A stretch of DNA of 64,000 nucleotides from assembly GCA_025558075.1 (NCBI GenBank), contig JAHLKF010000001.1, forward strand, positions 558,001 to 622,000, read 5' to 3'. This stretch comes from Gaertneriomyces semiglobifer. Taxonomy: Eukaryota; Chytridiomycota; Chytridiomycetes; Spizellomycetales; Spizellomycetaceae. The position numbers were made by a program, and so were the translations under genes. The notes beneath the pieces were generated by a model. It saw only the letters and a program-made list of their open reading frames with translations, was not told the origin of the DNA and did not search any database. Below are positions 52,523-63,336 of the stretch, one piece after another (position 1 is the stretch's first letter; every line of letters starts with the position of its first letter).

Positions 52523-54646
52523 TCAATTTAAGAAATGTTCTCTGCAGTATCCTACAGCAAGTAACGGTGGGCCCTAAAAAACCATCATCAAAAAAAGGAT
52601 GAGCATAACAAAAACGAAAAACCACAAAAGAGGCACATCCAAGTTTAGGCCGGGCAACCGACAAAATGACCACTATCAACGTTTTCTGGTCGACCAACAA
52701 AAAGAAAAGCACAAGGAAGAATAACTCACCAAACAGAGTCCAAGCCAAAACAGGGCGTTTCCGACTCTGGGCCTTTTGCGCACACGACTCCACCTCGCCA
52801 ACAAAATCAGCGGCAACTGGGTCATCTGCATAAAAAAGAGATACATCCTCACACGTCGTGCCAAGACACTCATAACCAACTCATGGAGACACGAACTCAA
52901 AAAGAAGGTGACAAAGGAGGCCGAGCGTTTGGTGAGTTTATAGGTGGTGATGGATTCGAGGTAGACGTGTCGGAGGAGGAACTCGTGGACGGGTTTGTTC
53001 CATTTACGGGCGTATTCGTCAAAGGTGAGGGCGTTCCACCAGTCTTCGTAGAATTCGCGGTCGGCGAACCGTGTGAGTTCCGCGAAAAAGTTGCAGATAA
53101 ACTCAAAGATGACAAAGAAGATCAACATGTAACACAGAGTAAATGGTAACATCAACTTGACGGTGCTCTCCAAAAAACTGAGCCGCCCCAATTCGTTCAG
53201 CACGGGGTACACGTAATGTTCAATGGTCACATACAAGATCATCATCACACCAATGGTTCCAAGGGCCTTTTCGGCCACAAACGCCCACCGAATCTCGCTT
53301 GTTCGGGGATACTCCAGTTCGTAAACAAGCGTGGGGACGAGCAAGTAATCCACGAAATTCGCAAACGTGACGTTGGAGGGAAAACTGGTGGCCCCTTTTG
53401 TGAGCGAGGATCGGAGAGTCAGGGCGGTTTCTTTCAGGGTTTGCCATTCAATTTCCAGTTGGTGTTCGCGGCGGGTAGTAGTACTAGTAGTGGGTGTTGT
53501 TGTTGTTGTAGGGGTAGTTTGTTCATTGGTGTCAAGAGGAGTCCGAGGTTGATCTTCCAATCGTTTAAGCTCAGCGGCAACTTCATCCATACGTTGCATG
53601 CATTTCCCCAACCTCTTGCGTTTCTGAACACACTCGACCACAGACGCCATATACGAGTGTTGTTTCATCAGCATCGCAATAACATGGATGGTGAAAAACC
53701 CGCTTTGCGTCCAACTCCAAGTTTGGCTGAGGACCCATCCGATACAGAACGCGAACCACACGGTTTGGTAAGTATGTTGGAACGGCACGAGGAGCCTTGC
53801 GGGGACGTATCCATTGACCAACAGTTTGGCCAATGGGACGTTCACAAACAAGGAAAGAATCAAAGCGAGTTCAGAGAGGATCAAGGGCAAGGACCGATGG
53901 AACATGACCCAAAACAGACCGTGGCCGACCAAAATCCCGCGTGTGACATAGTTTTGGTAGAGGACGGATACCATATAGATGGACATGGTGATCCAGAAGA
54001 GGGTGAAGAATCCCATCATGGGGTTATGTGTTGCAGAGAGGTTATCCCAATCCAGCGGGGACGGGCGGGGGTGGAACGCATTCTTCCTGAGCAACAACCG
54101 TTGGTGTTGTTGTTGGTAGGGTTGTCCGTTTTGGGGGGACCGCCGGCTGCTGCTGCGACGACGGTGGGTTCCGCTTTTCACCGATCCCTTGTCCATCACC
54201 CCGTTCTTCTTCTTCTTTCTGTATCGGGTTGTGGGTCGGTTTCCATTCTCACCCGCTTCCTCTTCTTCTTCTTCGTCTCCGTCTTCTTCGTCTTCGTCAT
54301 CAGTGTCTACATCACCTACCGCGGTTCCGGATGCAGGATCCACCACACCCCCACACTCTCTACACCGCGCACTCCCACCTCTCGGCTGCTGTTCCTCCCG
54401 ACTCATCGTCCGGCGCCACCGGTGCTGTTCCTGTTGATGCTGCATTTGCTGTTGTTGATCAGGATGCACGGCCGCCGTCACCAACTTGCCCTCACTCGTC
54501 ACCATCGTTTCAAGAACCGGTCCGCTTGACAGAATCGACGCTGCCGGGTCTTTGGTACTACCACTGCCTCGTCGAGATCCATGAGTGGTAGAATTCGTAT
54601 TCGCGTTCGTGTGGTGGTTAGGACTGGTGGTCGGTGTAAGACTCAT
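52523..54646 (-). CDS. Sterol O-acyltransferase (ACAT/ARE-type MBOAT)
   Basis: Exons 54646-52730 and 52573-52523 (655 aa). The 156-nt intron hides the conserved end GLCLGPPLLAVGYCREHFLN. An acidic and basic low-complexity N-terminus (~190 residues) precedes about eight TM helices. Diagnostic motifs are MKQHSYMA, the FYEDWWN active-site motif and the catalytic His in SSCLHELVMSVLARR. The spacing fits the SOAT/ARE branch of the MBOAT family rather than DGAT2. These enzymes esterify sterols (or diacylglycerol in the related DGAT1) with acyl-CoA at the ER to form lipid-droplet esters. A Thr-rich insert, (T)n with TTPTTSTT, separates the HSY region and the next helix. The DGAT1-like alternative is less likely because of the FYxDWWN and H-S-Y context. 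Confidence 0.88.
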
Positions 54647-54661
54647 TTAATCTCTCCCCTC

Positions 54662-54671
54662 CTTTTATATA
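54662..54671 (-). promoter_or_regulatory. TATA-like box of the sterol acyltransferase gene
   Basis: Minus-strand TATATAAAAG lies only ~16 bp upstream of the assigned ATG. Either the 5' UTR is very short or the true start is a downstream ATG. Confidence 0.4.
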
Positions 54672-55555
54672 TAACTCCTAAAGCTCTTTTCCTATCAGGC
54701 CCCAATTTCTATCACTTTCTTCCCCACGCTCCGTTGTCGTTGCAGTCAGTGTTGATGTGGGTGTTCGTCCGTTGGTGTTATCATACAACAAACTGAATCC
54801 TCACACACATGCACATAAGCAAACATACGCACACAAACTCTCTCTCTCTCTCTCGTCTTTCTGTACGTTGCCAACGTCGCTTCAAATTCTTTAAATAATT
54901 GTGACCCTTCCGCCTCACACCTCTCCTCAAAAACATGAAATCTCTGTTAAAAACTGAGGGTCATTTGCGCGGGGGTGTGTGAGCGCGAAATGGGATGACG
55001 TTGGGTCGGTTCTGATCGCGTTTTGGGATTTGGGATGACTTGGAACATGAGTTGCGAAAGATCAACATTTATCTACATGTACAACCAACTGCATTGAATT
55101 GAACTGAACAGTTGAGAAAGGATAAACCTTCTTCTGTACTGCAGTGCCATATCCAGTGTGGGCATCATGTGTTGTTGATGTTGAATGACGACCTCTCATT
55201 CTGCTTTGTGCCTGGCCAACACTCAAAAGTAAAAACATCGAAAAACAGGCGAGTATAAATTAAGCGTCGTTCATTCCTCAAAATGCAACAACCAGGGCGG
55301 TTGTTTCCTGTGTTTATAAATTACTACATTGCGACTCCTTGCTTCACAAGCTTCACAACTACCGCCCTCCAAATTGTCGTCCAAAGGAAGACAAACCCCA
55401 CATTTTTCTCTAAACCTTTGCTTGTCATCCACCCATTCTACTGGACCGCAACGTTTATAGGCCTCTCCTACTCGGTATATTATCCACCGTTCACGTGTCT
55501 CTTTGCCGTTTCTCACACTTCACTGAATGCACTGAAAGTCATGCACGCTTCACTA
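54672..55555. other. Intergenic stretch, ~0.9 kb
   Basis: 5' region of the sterol acyltransferase gene and 3' region of the MADS gene. It contains a short (CT)n tract at ~54839-54856. ORFs in it are low-complexity and unassigned. Confidence 0.5.
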
Positions 55556-57686
55556 TCACACATTCTCGTCTTTCCCTTCTTCACTATTCCTATCACTCAC
55601 TTCCTCATCTTGCGCTGCAGACCCAGATCGCGTCTCTTTGTCCTTTTCAACCCGAGAAAGCCCATTCTCTTCATTCTTGTTTCTAGAATCTCCACTCTCT
55701 TTCTCCCCAAGACTTTGATTCTGATTCACAGGTTGGGGGGCACTCTGATTTGACGGATACGTCTGACCTTGACTTCCGCCATTCGCACCGCCGCCCGGTG
55801 CCGTATTGGTACTCGGGTTCGTATGCGGATTCGATGGCGCTCCCACTCCCATATACGGACTCCAGTACCCAGGTCCACCTTGTCCGTGACTTCCACCATG
55901 CCCACCCGATAGCGGTGGCGGTGGAGGCATCCCATACGCCATGCCCAAATACCCCATACTCTGTCCTTGTCCCTGTCCATGCTGCGCAGGTGCATGCGCA
56001 GGTCCCATTCCGTAACCACCAGCACCTCCACCGTTCCGTGGCGTCCCCAGACCAGGTGAAGGCTGTGAAAACTCGCCCTCCTGCCCCGTACCGGCACTGC
56101 TTGTTCCCGTTGAACCTGTTGCATTCTGATTCTGCTGACCATGTGGCGGAGGCGGCATGTGCATGTGATGTACCACCGGTCCTCCCATCGGCGACATTCC
56201 CGCCATACTCATTCCGGATCCCATGCCCGGACTCATCCCCACTCCCATGCCCACGCTATCAAATCCCGTATGCCCGCCATATCCAAAATACGTCACATGA
56301 TGGTCCGGCGCATTCAAACACTCTTGAATCAAATTTTTTCCTTGCGGCTTGGTGATCAGGGGTTGCAGTTTCGGTGTGGCAAAAGTGTAGACGTGGCCGG
56401 TTTCTGAAGCAACCAGGAGGAGGACTTGAGTGCCTGTGAGGGTTGAGAGTTCATAAGCCTGCAAAACCAAAGAAAAATATAAAAACGAGGTCAGTAAAAA
56501 TAATATGTAGGCAACGCGTGCGCAGAGGACGAAACACGACGAAAAGCAGAAAATGTACCTTTTTCATAATGCCCGCCTTGCGCTTGGAAAACGTGATATG
56601 CCTCCGACTTTTATCATCAATGTACTCGATTTTGATTTTTCGTCGGCCTTGTCGTCCTTTGCCCTCCTTGGTAATCTCGTCATTGTCATCGTCATCGTCA
56701 TCGGCACCGTCAATGTCAGCTGTTTCAGAGAGGGACGCGGCGGAGGCATCACGCTTCAGAGGATTTGAATTTGTCAAGTTTGGCTGGAGCGGGGGCGTTG
56801 CTTGTTGCTGTGATGACGGATGCCGTATTGGTTGCGGCTGTTGCTGTTGATGGTGCGAGGATAGTTGCTGTGGTGGTAGTTGAGGCGAATGTACTTGAAC
56901 GTACATAGGATGATGATTTGGTGTCATGTAACCTGGATGCATCGGCGGCTGAATGGGCGAGGGATGCATGGGCATAGGATACCCGCCATGCATATGTGGT
57001 ATGGGAGGTTGTTGAGGATATCCACGCATGTAGGGATGGGGATAGGGTGCGGGAGAATGCTCGGGCGGTGGACCACCTGGCCACGCGTAACCCTGCTGCC
57101 CTTGCGGTGGTAGAGCTGGCGGTGGTAGCACTTGCTGTGAGTGAGGATGCTGTGGGTGACGCGCCTGTTGCTGGTGTGGTTGCGCGAGGAGTTGCGGTTG
57201 CCTGATGTCGTGGTGATTCGGGTGTCGAACGAGACCTGCTTCTTGTTTCAGCGGTCTTGTCGTGTCGTGGTCCTCGTTGCTGGCAGGCGTACTGCTATGA
57301 CTCGGACCTTTGAGATGATCCAAAGGTTTTTGTGCAAGTTGAGCCGATGATGATAATGCTGATGATGCTGTTGGTGGTGGTGGTCCTGCATTAGATGGAG
57401 ATGGATGTGGTGTGGGTGATGATGATGAGTCCTTTCCGGACGGCGGAGTGTTAGTATGCGTCGTTGTTGGCATTGTCGGTTGATGATCTGTAGGAGGGGG
57501 GCCCTCCATAATTATGTATGATTCACCACTCGTTGCATTCACTGTGTGTGTGAGCGTGTTTAGTCGCCTGAGTGTGTCCTCGTCCACTCCACTTCCTCTC
57601 TCCTTCTCCCTCTCTCGCTCTCTGTGTGTGTGTAGGCGTGTGTCGTCGTCGTCGTCGTCGTCGTTCGTTCGCTGGTCGCCTTCCAA
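55556..57686 (-). CDS. SRF-type MADS-box transcription factor
   Basis: Exon 1 is 57686-56559 and exon 2 is 56458-55556 (676 aa from the first ATG, 617 aa from an internal ATG at 57509-57507). The start is ambiguous because the first 59 residues are Asp- and Arg/Glu-rich and untypical. The N-terminal half is Pro/Gln/His-rich. The MADS box begins GRRKIKIEYIDDKSRRHITF, continues SKRKAGIMKKAYELSTLTGT, then VLLLVASETGHVYTFATPKL, and is interrupted by the intron exactly after KK. This is the SRF/Mcm1 type (KRKAGIMKKAYELSTLT). The C-terminal part is Gly/Met/Pro-rich and finishes acidic. Mcm1/SRF factors bind CArG-type sites and recruit partners to control cell-cycle, mating or stress genes. Confidence 0.92.
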
Positions 57687-58822
57687 ACCTTTTCCCCGTT
57701 AAACTAAACCAAACCCGTGTGTGTCCTTGGCCCCTTTTGTCGTCGGCAAAAAGAGGATGTCCGGATTTCGGGGGGCAAAAAGGGGGCAAAGGGGTTGGGA
57801 ACGGGGGGGCAAGGTCAGTGGGAAAGGGTCACGTGGGAGCCACGCGGCTTATGTGATGGATTATATAACTGTGTATGTAAGCAAAGTGAGAGGATGACTT
57901 GACAAGTGAGATTTGAAACGATCCGGCTGCCCCCTTTGTTTGCCGCCGGACGACCAGCAAGGGACGGATATTAACACGACGGCACAGTCATTGTGTGCGG
58001 AGCTGTGGCATCCGTGGAAAAGCGGCGCAGGAGGCGGGGTCCGCTTCCCGCCACCGGTTTCTGTGGCGTCGGCATAATGATCTGCACGCGCTTTCACCTT
58101 TGATCTTGAATTGGCGGAAGGGGGAATTCAACTTTCAATCCAGAATTCGGAGAATTGCGGTAAAGTAAAAAGTGAGTATGAGTTGTCGATAGAGCAAGGG
58201 TCACACTCATCACTCCCTTTCTTGCCACACAGGGACGCAGACACTGCACCGTGCTACACACGGCAAACGCACGCACGAAAAAGACACCACCACAACGGAT
58301 CGTGCATTATGTGTGTGCCATAGGATGTGATGAGAAAGGAAGAAAGGAAGGAAGAGACAATGGACATGTGCGCAAAAGGGCGAATATAAAACCAAAGCGA
58401 GACACACTTTTGCCGGCCTCCTTTCTTTCCCTTCGCCCCCTTCCTTCATCACTAATATTATTAATTGACAGTTAATTAGCACTCCCTATTAGCACCATTT
58501 GCATAATAGTAGTATTAGTTAGTATCACGGCCAACGGCAAACACAAATCTTACAACACACCGACCCCAATAACCCCTTTTTTGTGTCGCCGTTTCATTGT
58601 ATTGGAAAGAACAAGTGAAGCGAATTGAATTGAATTTGAACGACACAGGAAAGAAGAAGAGCCAACCACGAGGGCAAGGGCGAAGAGACGAAGAGACAAA
58701 CAAAGAGGACGAGAGAACAACTTCAGCCCACACACACACACACACAGACGCAGCTTCATCGTTGGCAAGGAACCCACCTACGCAACTACTTACGCAAAAC
58801 ACACACACACAATACACACACG
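57687..58822. other. Divergent promoter region of the MADS and cupredoxin genes
   Basis: No gene seen in 1.1 kb. Low-complexity tracts include (CGT)n near 57641-57665. CA-rich DNA at 58729-58745 and 58799-58819 ends just before the cupredoxin ATG. ATATAAAACC at about 58384 is a distant TATA-like element. Confidence 0.5.
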
Positions 58823-59731
58823 ATGAAGTACATTTCAACGGTAGCCGCATATCTGGCGCTGATCGCCCTCTCGTCACCCGCCATTCTCACGGCCGACGCT
58901 GCAACACACAACGTCCGCGTGGCAGCTGGGAAAAAGCAAGTCTACGAACCCGCCGTCCTTGACATTGCCGTCGGTGACATTGTCGCGTTCACATGGGAGG
59001 GCGGGCCTCACACCGTCACCCAGACCGGCGAAGGCGGCGATGAATGCAAATCCGTAAACGGCATGGACTCGGGCACCAAGGCTGCCGGTGAGTCCTACGC
59101 CCTCAAATTCAACACCCCCGGAACAAGGGCCTTTGCTTGTACCGTTGGTCAGCACTGCGCCAACGGCATGAAAATGAAGATCAACGTCGGTGGTGCTGCT
59201 GGTGGTGGTGCTGGTCAGACGCCGCCTCCCGCGTCAACACCCCCTCCCGCTGCCCCTGGTGGTGGTAACACCGATGGAACCACTCCCGCCGCCCCGTCAA
59301 CACCCAACGCTGCCGCCAAAACGCATACCGTCGCCGTTGGGCCCGGTACCCTCGTCTTCCAGCCCGCAGCTCTCACCATCGCCCCGGGCGACACTGTCCG
59401 TTGGGAATTCAAGGGCACTCACAACGTTAAGCAGGTCAGCGCCGCCGAATCTTGTGACCCATTGGCCCAAGGGTTCCAGAGTGCCAACCTTCTCGAGGGA
59501 GGCGTCTACGAACGCACCTTTAACCAGGCAAACGATACCGGCACCTTGTTCTATGTTTGCACGTTCAACCAGCACTGTGCAAAGGGCATGAAGGGAAGCA
59601 TCACTGTCGATGCCAACGCCGCGGCCGCTGGAAACAACAACCAGAATGATGCCGTCCAGCCGGGCTCCCTTGCTGCGAAAATGTTTGCCGGTGCCGCCGC
59701 TGGTGTCGGTGGATTACTGATGGCCCTGTAA
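58823..59731 (+). CDS. Secreted two-domain cupredoxin (blue-copper) protein, probably GPI-anchored
   Basis: Single-exon, 302 aa. Signal peptide AAYLALIALSSPAILTADA. Two cupredoxin domains are joined by a Pro/Ala/Gly linker: residues ~27-118 and ~170-260. Each has the type-1 copper ligand set. In domain 1 the His is in GGPHTVTQ and the Cys-x4-His-x4-Met is CTVGQHCANGM. In domain 2 they are GTHNVKQ and CTFNQHCAKGM. Both sites look complete. A C-terminal stretch (LAAKMFAGAAAGVGGLLMAL) resembles a GPI-attachment or membrane tail. Such proteins bind Cu(II) at the cell surface and can carry electrons; related fungal proteins are linked to copper handling and cell-wall biology. Exact partner unknown. 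Confidence 0.87.
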   Translation: MKYISTVAAYLALIALSSPAILTADAATHNVRVAAGKKQVYEPAVLDIAVGDIVAFTWEGGPHTVTQTGEGGDECKSVNGMDSGTKAAGESYALKFNTPGTRAFACTVGQHCANGMKMKINVGGAAGGGAGQTPPPASTPPPAAPGGGNTDGTTPAAPSTPNAAAKTHTVAVGPGTLVFQPAALTIAPGDTVRWEFKGTHNVKQVSAAESCDPLAQGFQSANLLEGGVYERTFNQANDTGTLFYVCTFNQHCAKGMKGSITVDANAAAAGNNNQNDAVQPGSLAAKMFAGAAAGVGGLLMAL

Positions 59732-60773
59732 AATCGTGACACGGTCGTAACGGCGTGTGGATCGAAACGGGGAAAATGGGAAACGGCCCGACTTTAGAGA
59801 GAAATCAAAGATTAGAGAAAGGACTGTGTGTGCTTTCAATTTTGTTTCATTTTATGTGTTTTTTTTTCTTTTGTTGCTGTTTCTTTTGGGAGGGTATCCA
59901 ACTGTGTGTGTTTTTAGTTATCAGCATCAAATGTAGAGTATGTTAGGGAAACGTCAAGGTGCATGTATACAATTGTACAGTTTTATTTGCCAAAAAAAAT
60001 AAACAAGACATGTAAAGTATGCCTTTGTACTGGTTGCTGTTGATATCTTCCTTCTAGATTCAATTCAGGTGCACATGCAAACTTTGCAAAGGCAGGAACA
60101 CGCCGAGGGAGTGTCACATGACCGTATGGCGGAGTGTTATTACGTAATGGAGGCAGGAGCGCGTCATTGCTCTGCCTTTTGAATTTGGCGCGCGGTGATG
60201 TTGACATCACTCTCACATATTGCTGCTGCTGTTTTTATTTGTGTTGTCGTGTGTGTTTGTCGTAGATGAGGCGGATTGGATCTGGGAATAGGCAGCACGG
60301 CCCACGCGTAGGTAGGATCAGAATGCGCGCATCATATTAATAGAAGCACAGCCCAAGCATGAGCGTGTGGGAGTGTTGGGATCGAATTGAATGAAAATGA
60401 TGACGGAACTACCAAAGCCGAGAAATTCATCATTAGCAAAAGATGTCGCTTGCACCAACTCATCATCACTATGCGTATGTGGATAAATGTTTTTGGTCAT
60501 GGTTCAATGCAAATGATGTCAATGTGTGTGTGTGTATATACAAATATGGCGGTGTTCAAAAGGGCTTGTGAATAGCGGGGGGGGTTATATAAAAGCAACC
60601 ACCCTTCCAGTTCCCCCTTACTAAGTTCAACAACCAACTTGCGATACAAACGATATATACTGAGATTACACACACACACACAGCGAGAGAGAGAGAGAGG
60701 TCAACGTTATAGTCTGACCATACGATACATATATATACCAATCACACACACACACACACATATATATACAAGA
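59732..60773. other. Intergenic stretch, 1 kb, rich in simple repeats
   Basis: No gene identified. Simple repeats include CA-rich and GA-rich tracts at about 60668-60699 and an alternating CA/TA tract at 60744-60768, immediately before the next ATG. Confidence 0.55.
60586..60594 (+). promoter_or_regulatory. TATA box of the LEA-like gene
   Basis: TATATAAAAG about 185 bp upstream of the ATG at 60774. Confidence 0.55.
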
Positions 60774-62884
60774 ATGGTAAACAAGAAACTGACACTAGCG
60801 ACTGCGGTGCTTGCCAACGCCGCCGTGCTTGCGAGTTGTCAGAACCAGTTTCTGAGGGATCTAGGGTAAGTAAAACGTTCAAAACATACCCGTTGGGTTT
60901 TAAGCACTAAGCCAGTTTGATACTCACTGTTATGTGTTTTTTTTGTTTTGATAGTGAACTGTTACCACCACACATGCCTGTTGCGTATGCCCGAGAACAC
61001 GTTGCGAGATCCGAAGTCCGGGCAGCCGGTCATTCCGCGGTAGACGCCGCACAACATGCTGCACGGGCGGTTGCAGAGGTAGCGGATACCGCACAAGACG
61101 GGGTTTCTGACACACTTGCATCGGTCGTGCAAGTCGGAGAAGGGGTTGCGGCGCGAGCGGCACATGCTGTGGGTGGAGTCAAGGATGCTACGGCGCATGT
61201 TGCGGGTGGAGTTGTGGGTGCCGCGCAGGATGTTGCGGGTGGAGTCGTAGGTGCTGCGCAGGATGTGGCCAAAGGTGCCGTACATGGTGTGGAGAGTGCA
61301 GCGGGGAGTGCGAGAGATGGGGTGGTCCATGCTGCAGAGTATGTAGTTGAGAAAGGAGAGACTGCGCGTGTTGCGGCAGTTGGAGCTGCAAAGAAGGTGG
61401 TGGCCGTCGGGAAAGAGACGACGGATCAGACATATGATGGTGTAAAGGGGACCGCGAATCAGGCTGTGGATGTCGCGAGTGGAGTAGTGGGTACTGCTCA
61501 GGATGTGGCGGCTGATACCGCCGGGTCAGTCAAGCGCGGCATTCAGAATGCGGCAAGAGGGGTATCAGAGACTGTGGAGGACGCGTATGATGCGACCAAG
61601 GACGCGGCTGGAAAGCTGGCGGGATCGGCTGCGGGTGCCGTACCCGTCGCTGTCAAAACCACAAAGCATGGAGGTGCCAAGGGCGTCTACAAGGCCGCCA
61701 AGGACGCTGCAGAGGGATATGCGGGATACAAGGTTGCCCGCGGAGCCGCAGATACCGTCAAGGACGCCGCAGAACATGTCGTAGATGAAGCTGGAGAGGG
61801 GTATAGCGCTACAGCTGCTGCTGCCAGGAAAGCCGCGGCAGACAAGTATCGTGCTGCCAGGGACTCTGCCAAGACCACTGCCGAACGCGTTGCCGCTGCC
61901 AATATCCTCAACGGTGCTCGCACTGGTTACGATGCCGCCAAGGACGCTGCAAAGAAGCACGCTGGCTACAAGGGTGCCAGAGGAGGAGACAAGGCTGTCA
62001 CTGAGGAAGATGAAGCTAGCCACTTTCACGCTCGGGGAGGCGTTCAGGCCGTAAAAGACGCCGCTGAGCAAGCCTACCATGCCGCCACCAACCGTGCTTC
62101 CCGTACCTCTGATTCCGTCAAGGACACCGCCAAGGACGCCGCTGCTGCCGCCGCCGCATACAAGGTCGTCAAGAGCGGAGGAGATGTAGTGGACACTGCC
62201 AAGGCCGCCGTCAAAGCCGGTGCGGCTGCCGTGGGATACAAAGCTGCCAAGGAAGGTGTCGCGTCTGCATACGATACCGCCAAAGACGCCGTCACCAACG
62301 TGAATGTGTCTTCTGCTCCGAATGTTGCATCTGTCGGAATCGCCAACCGAACAGTAGCGGCCCGCGATGCAGCCGGTGCAGTCTACGAACAAACCAAAGA
62401 CACCGCCGGGTCTTATGTCGATACTGCATCGGGAGCCGCCGATGGAGCTATCCACAAAGTTAAGGTCGCCGCTGAACAAGTCAAAGATACCGCTCAATCC
62501 TATGTTGATTCCGCCAAAGACACTGCACAGTCCGTAGTGGGGTCTGCTCAAGCCGTTGCTGCTGATACATACATTGCTGCCAGAGACACTGCAGGCCAGG
62601 TTGTGGATTCTGCCAAGGACACTGCACGTCAAGTCGCAAACTCGGCCGCCGAATCGTTGGAAAGCACCAAGGAACAGATTGCGGTAAATGCCGAACAGGC
62701 ATCGGATACGGCTCAGAAGGCGGCGGGATACTTGCCATCCTTTTTGAACAAGATCGTTCCAAGGATGTTCAAGTCGTCTGAAGAACAGGTTCCGGAACCG
62801 CCGGTCAAGGAGTTCGAGGCGGAGGATGGTGTTAAGGAGGTGATTGCTGAGGATGAGGGTGTTGTGCTTGCGAGACCTCACTAA
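60774..62884 (+). CDS. Secreted LEA-like amphipathic repeat protein
   Basis: Exons 60774-60865 and 60955-62884 (673 aa); intron GTAAGT...GATAG. The short first exon encodes a signal-like start MVNKKLTLATAVLANAAVLA ending near SCQNQ. The rest is a long array of 11-residue-like units with Ala, Lys, Asp, Thr and Val in a helical rhythm (TAKDAAG, VKDAAEQ, ARDTAGQVVDSAKDTARQ). This composition is typical of LEA group 3/4 proteins or apolipoprotein-like amphipathic helices, which protect membranes and proteins during desiccation or bind lipids. The C-terminus holds acidic residues (EFEAEDGVKEV). Cys is essentially absent after the signal. Secretion is inferred from the N-terminus. No enzymatic domain is present. 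Confidence 0.75.
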
Positions 62885-63336
62885 AGAGGGAGAGAAGAAA
62901 TGAATGGGACCAGAGAGGGTTATTTCATGTATAGGGTAGAACTGTTCTTAAGTGTTGTTTTTTTTGGGACTCTTTTGATCCTGTTAGGTTTTTGGGAATA
63001 ACAATTTGTGTCAAAACCCTTACTCTTTTGACCTTGCGCTACATTTCATCTATTGTCGAATGGTTAGAACGAAAGCTTCGACCTTGTCATCGCGACGGCG
63101 GTGCGAGAAAAACAGCAGGCAAACGTATGCCGCAGTAGGAAACGCTAGTAGCTTGGAAAAGCGGTCAACGTGTGGATATATTATTTATTTACATTAACTT
63201 AAACGGTTTAGCGACGATGAACCACCGTCTGGTTGTTGGTGGAGTGTGGTCGATCGAGGTTGAATTACTCGCCGCTGGTAGAAAGTGCTTAGAAACAAAA
63301 AGCCGCATCCTCGCCCATCCCACGAAAAAATGCAAC
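62885..63336. other. Short gene-free stretch
   Basis: Converging 3' ends. No gene seen. Confidence 0.6.

Noticed and set aside
53216..54529. 437-codon + strand ORF inside the sterol acyltransferase gene
   Set aside because: Shadow of a gene whose MBOAT motifs are unmistakable on the minus strand.
56451..57686. 411-codon minus ORF ending in VHFLLFVVFRPLRTRC
   Set aside because: The last ~35 codons are intron; splicing at 56559/56458 restores the MADS domain.
61565..62881. 438-codon minus ORF opposite the LEA-like gene
   Set aside because: Gly/Ser/Arg/Cys-rich shadow of the repetitive sense frame, without start context or domain.
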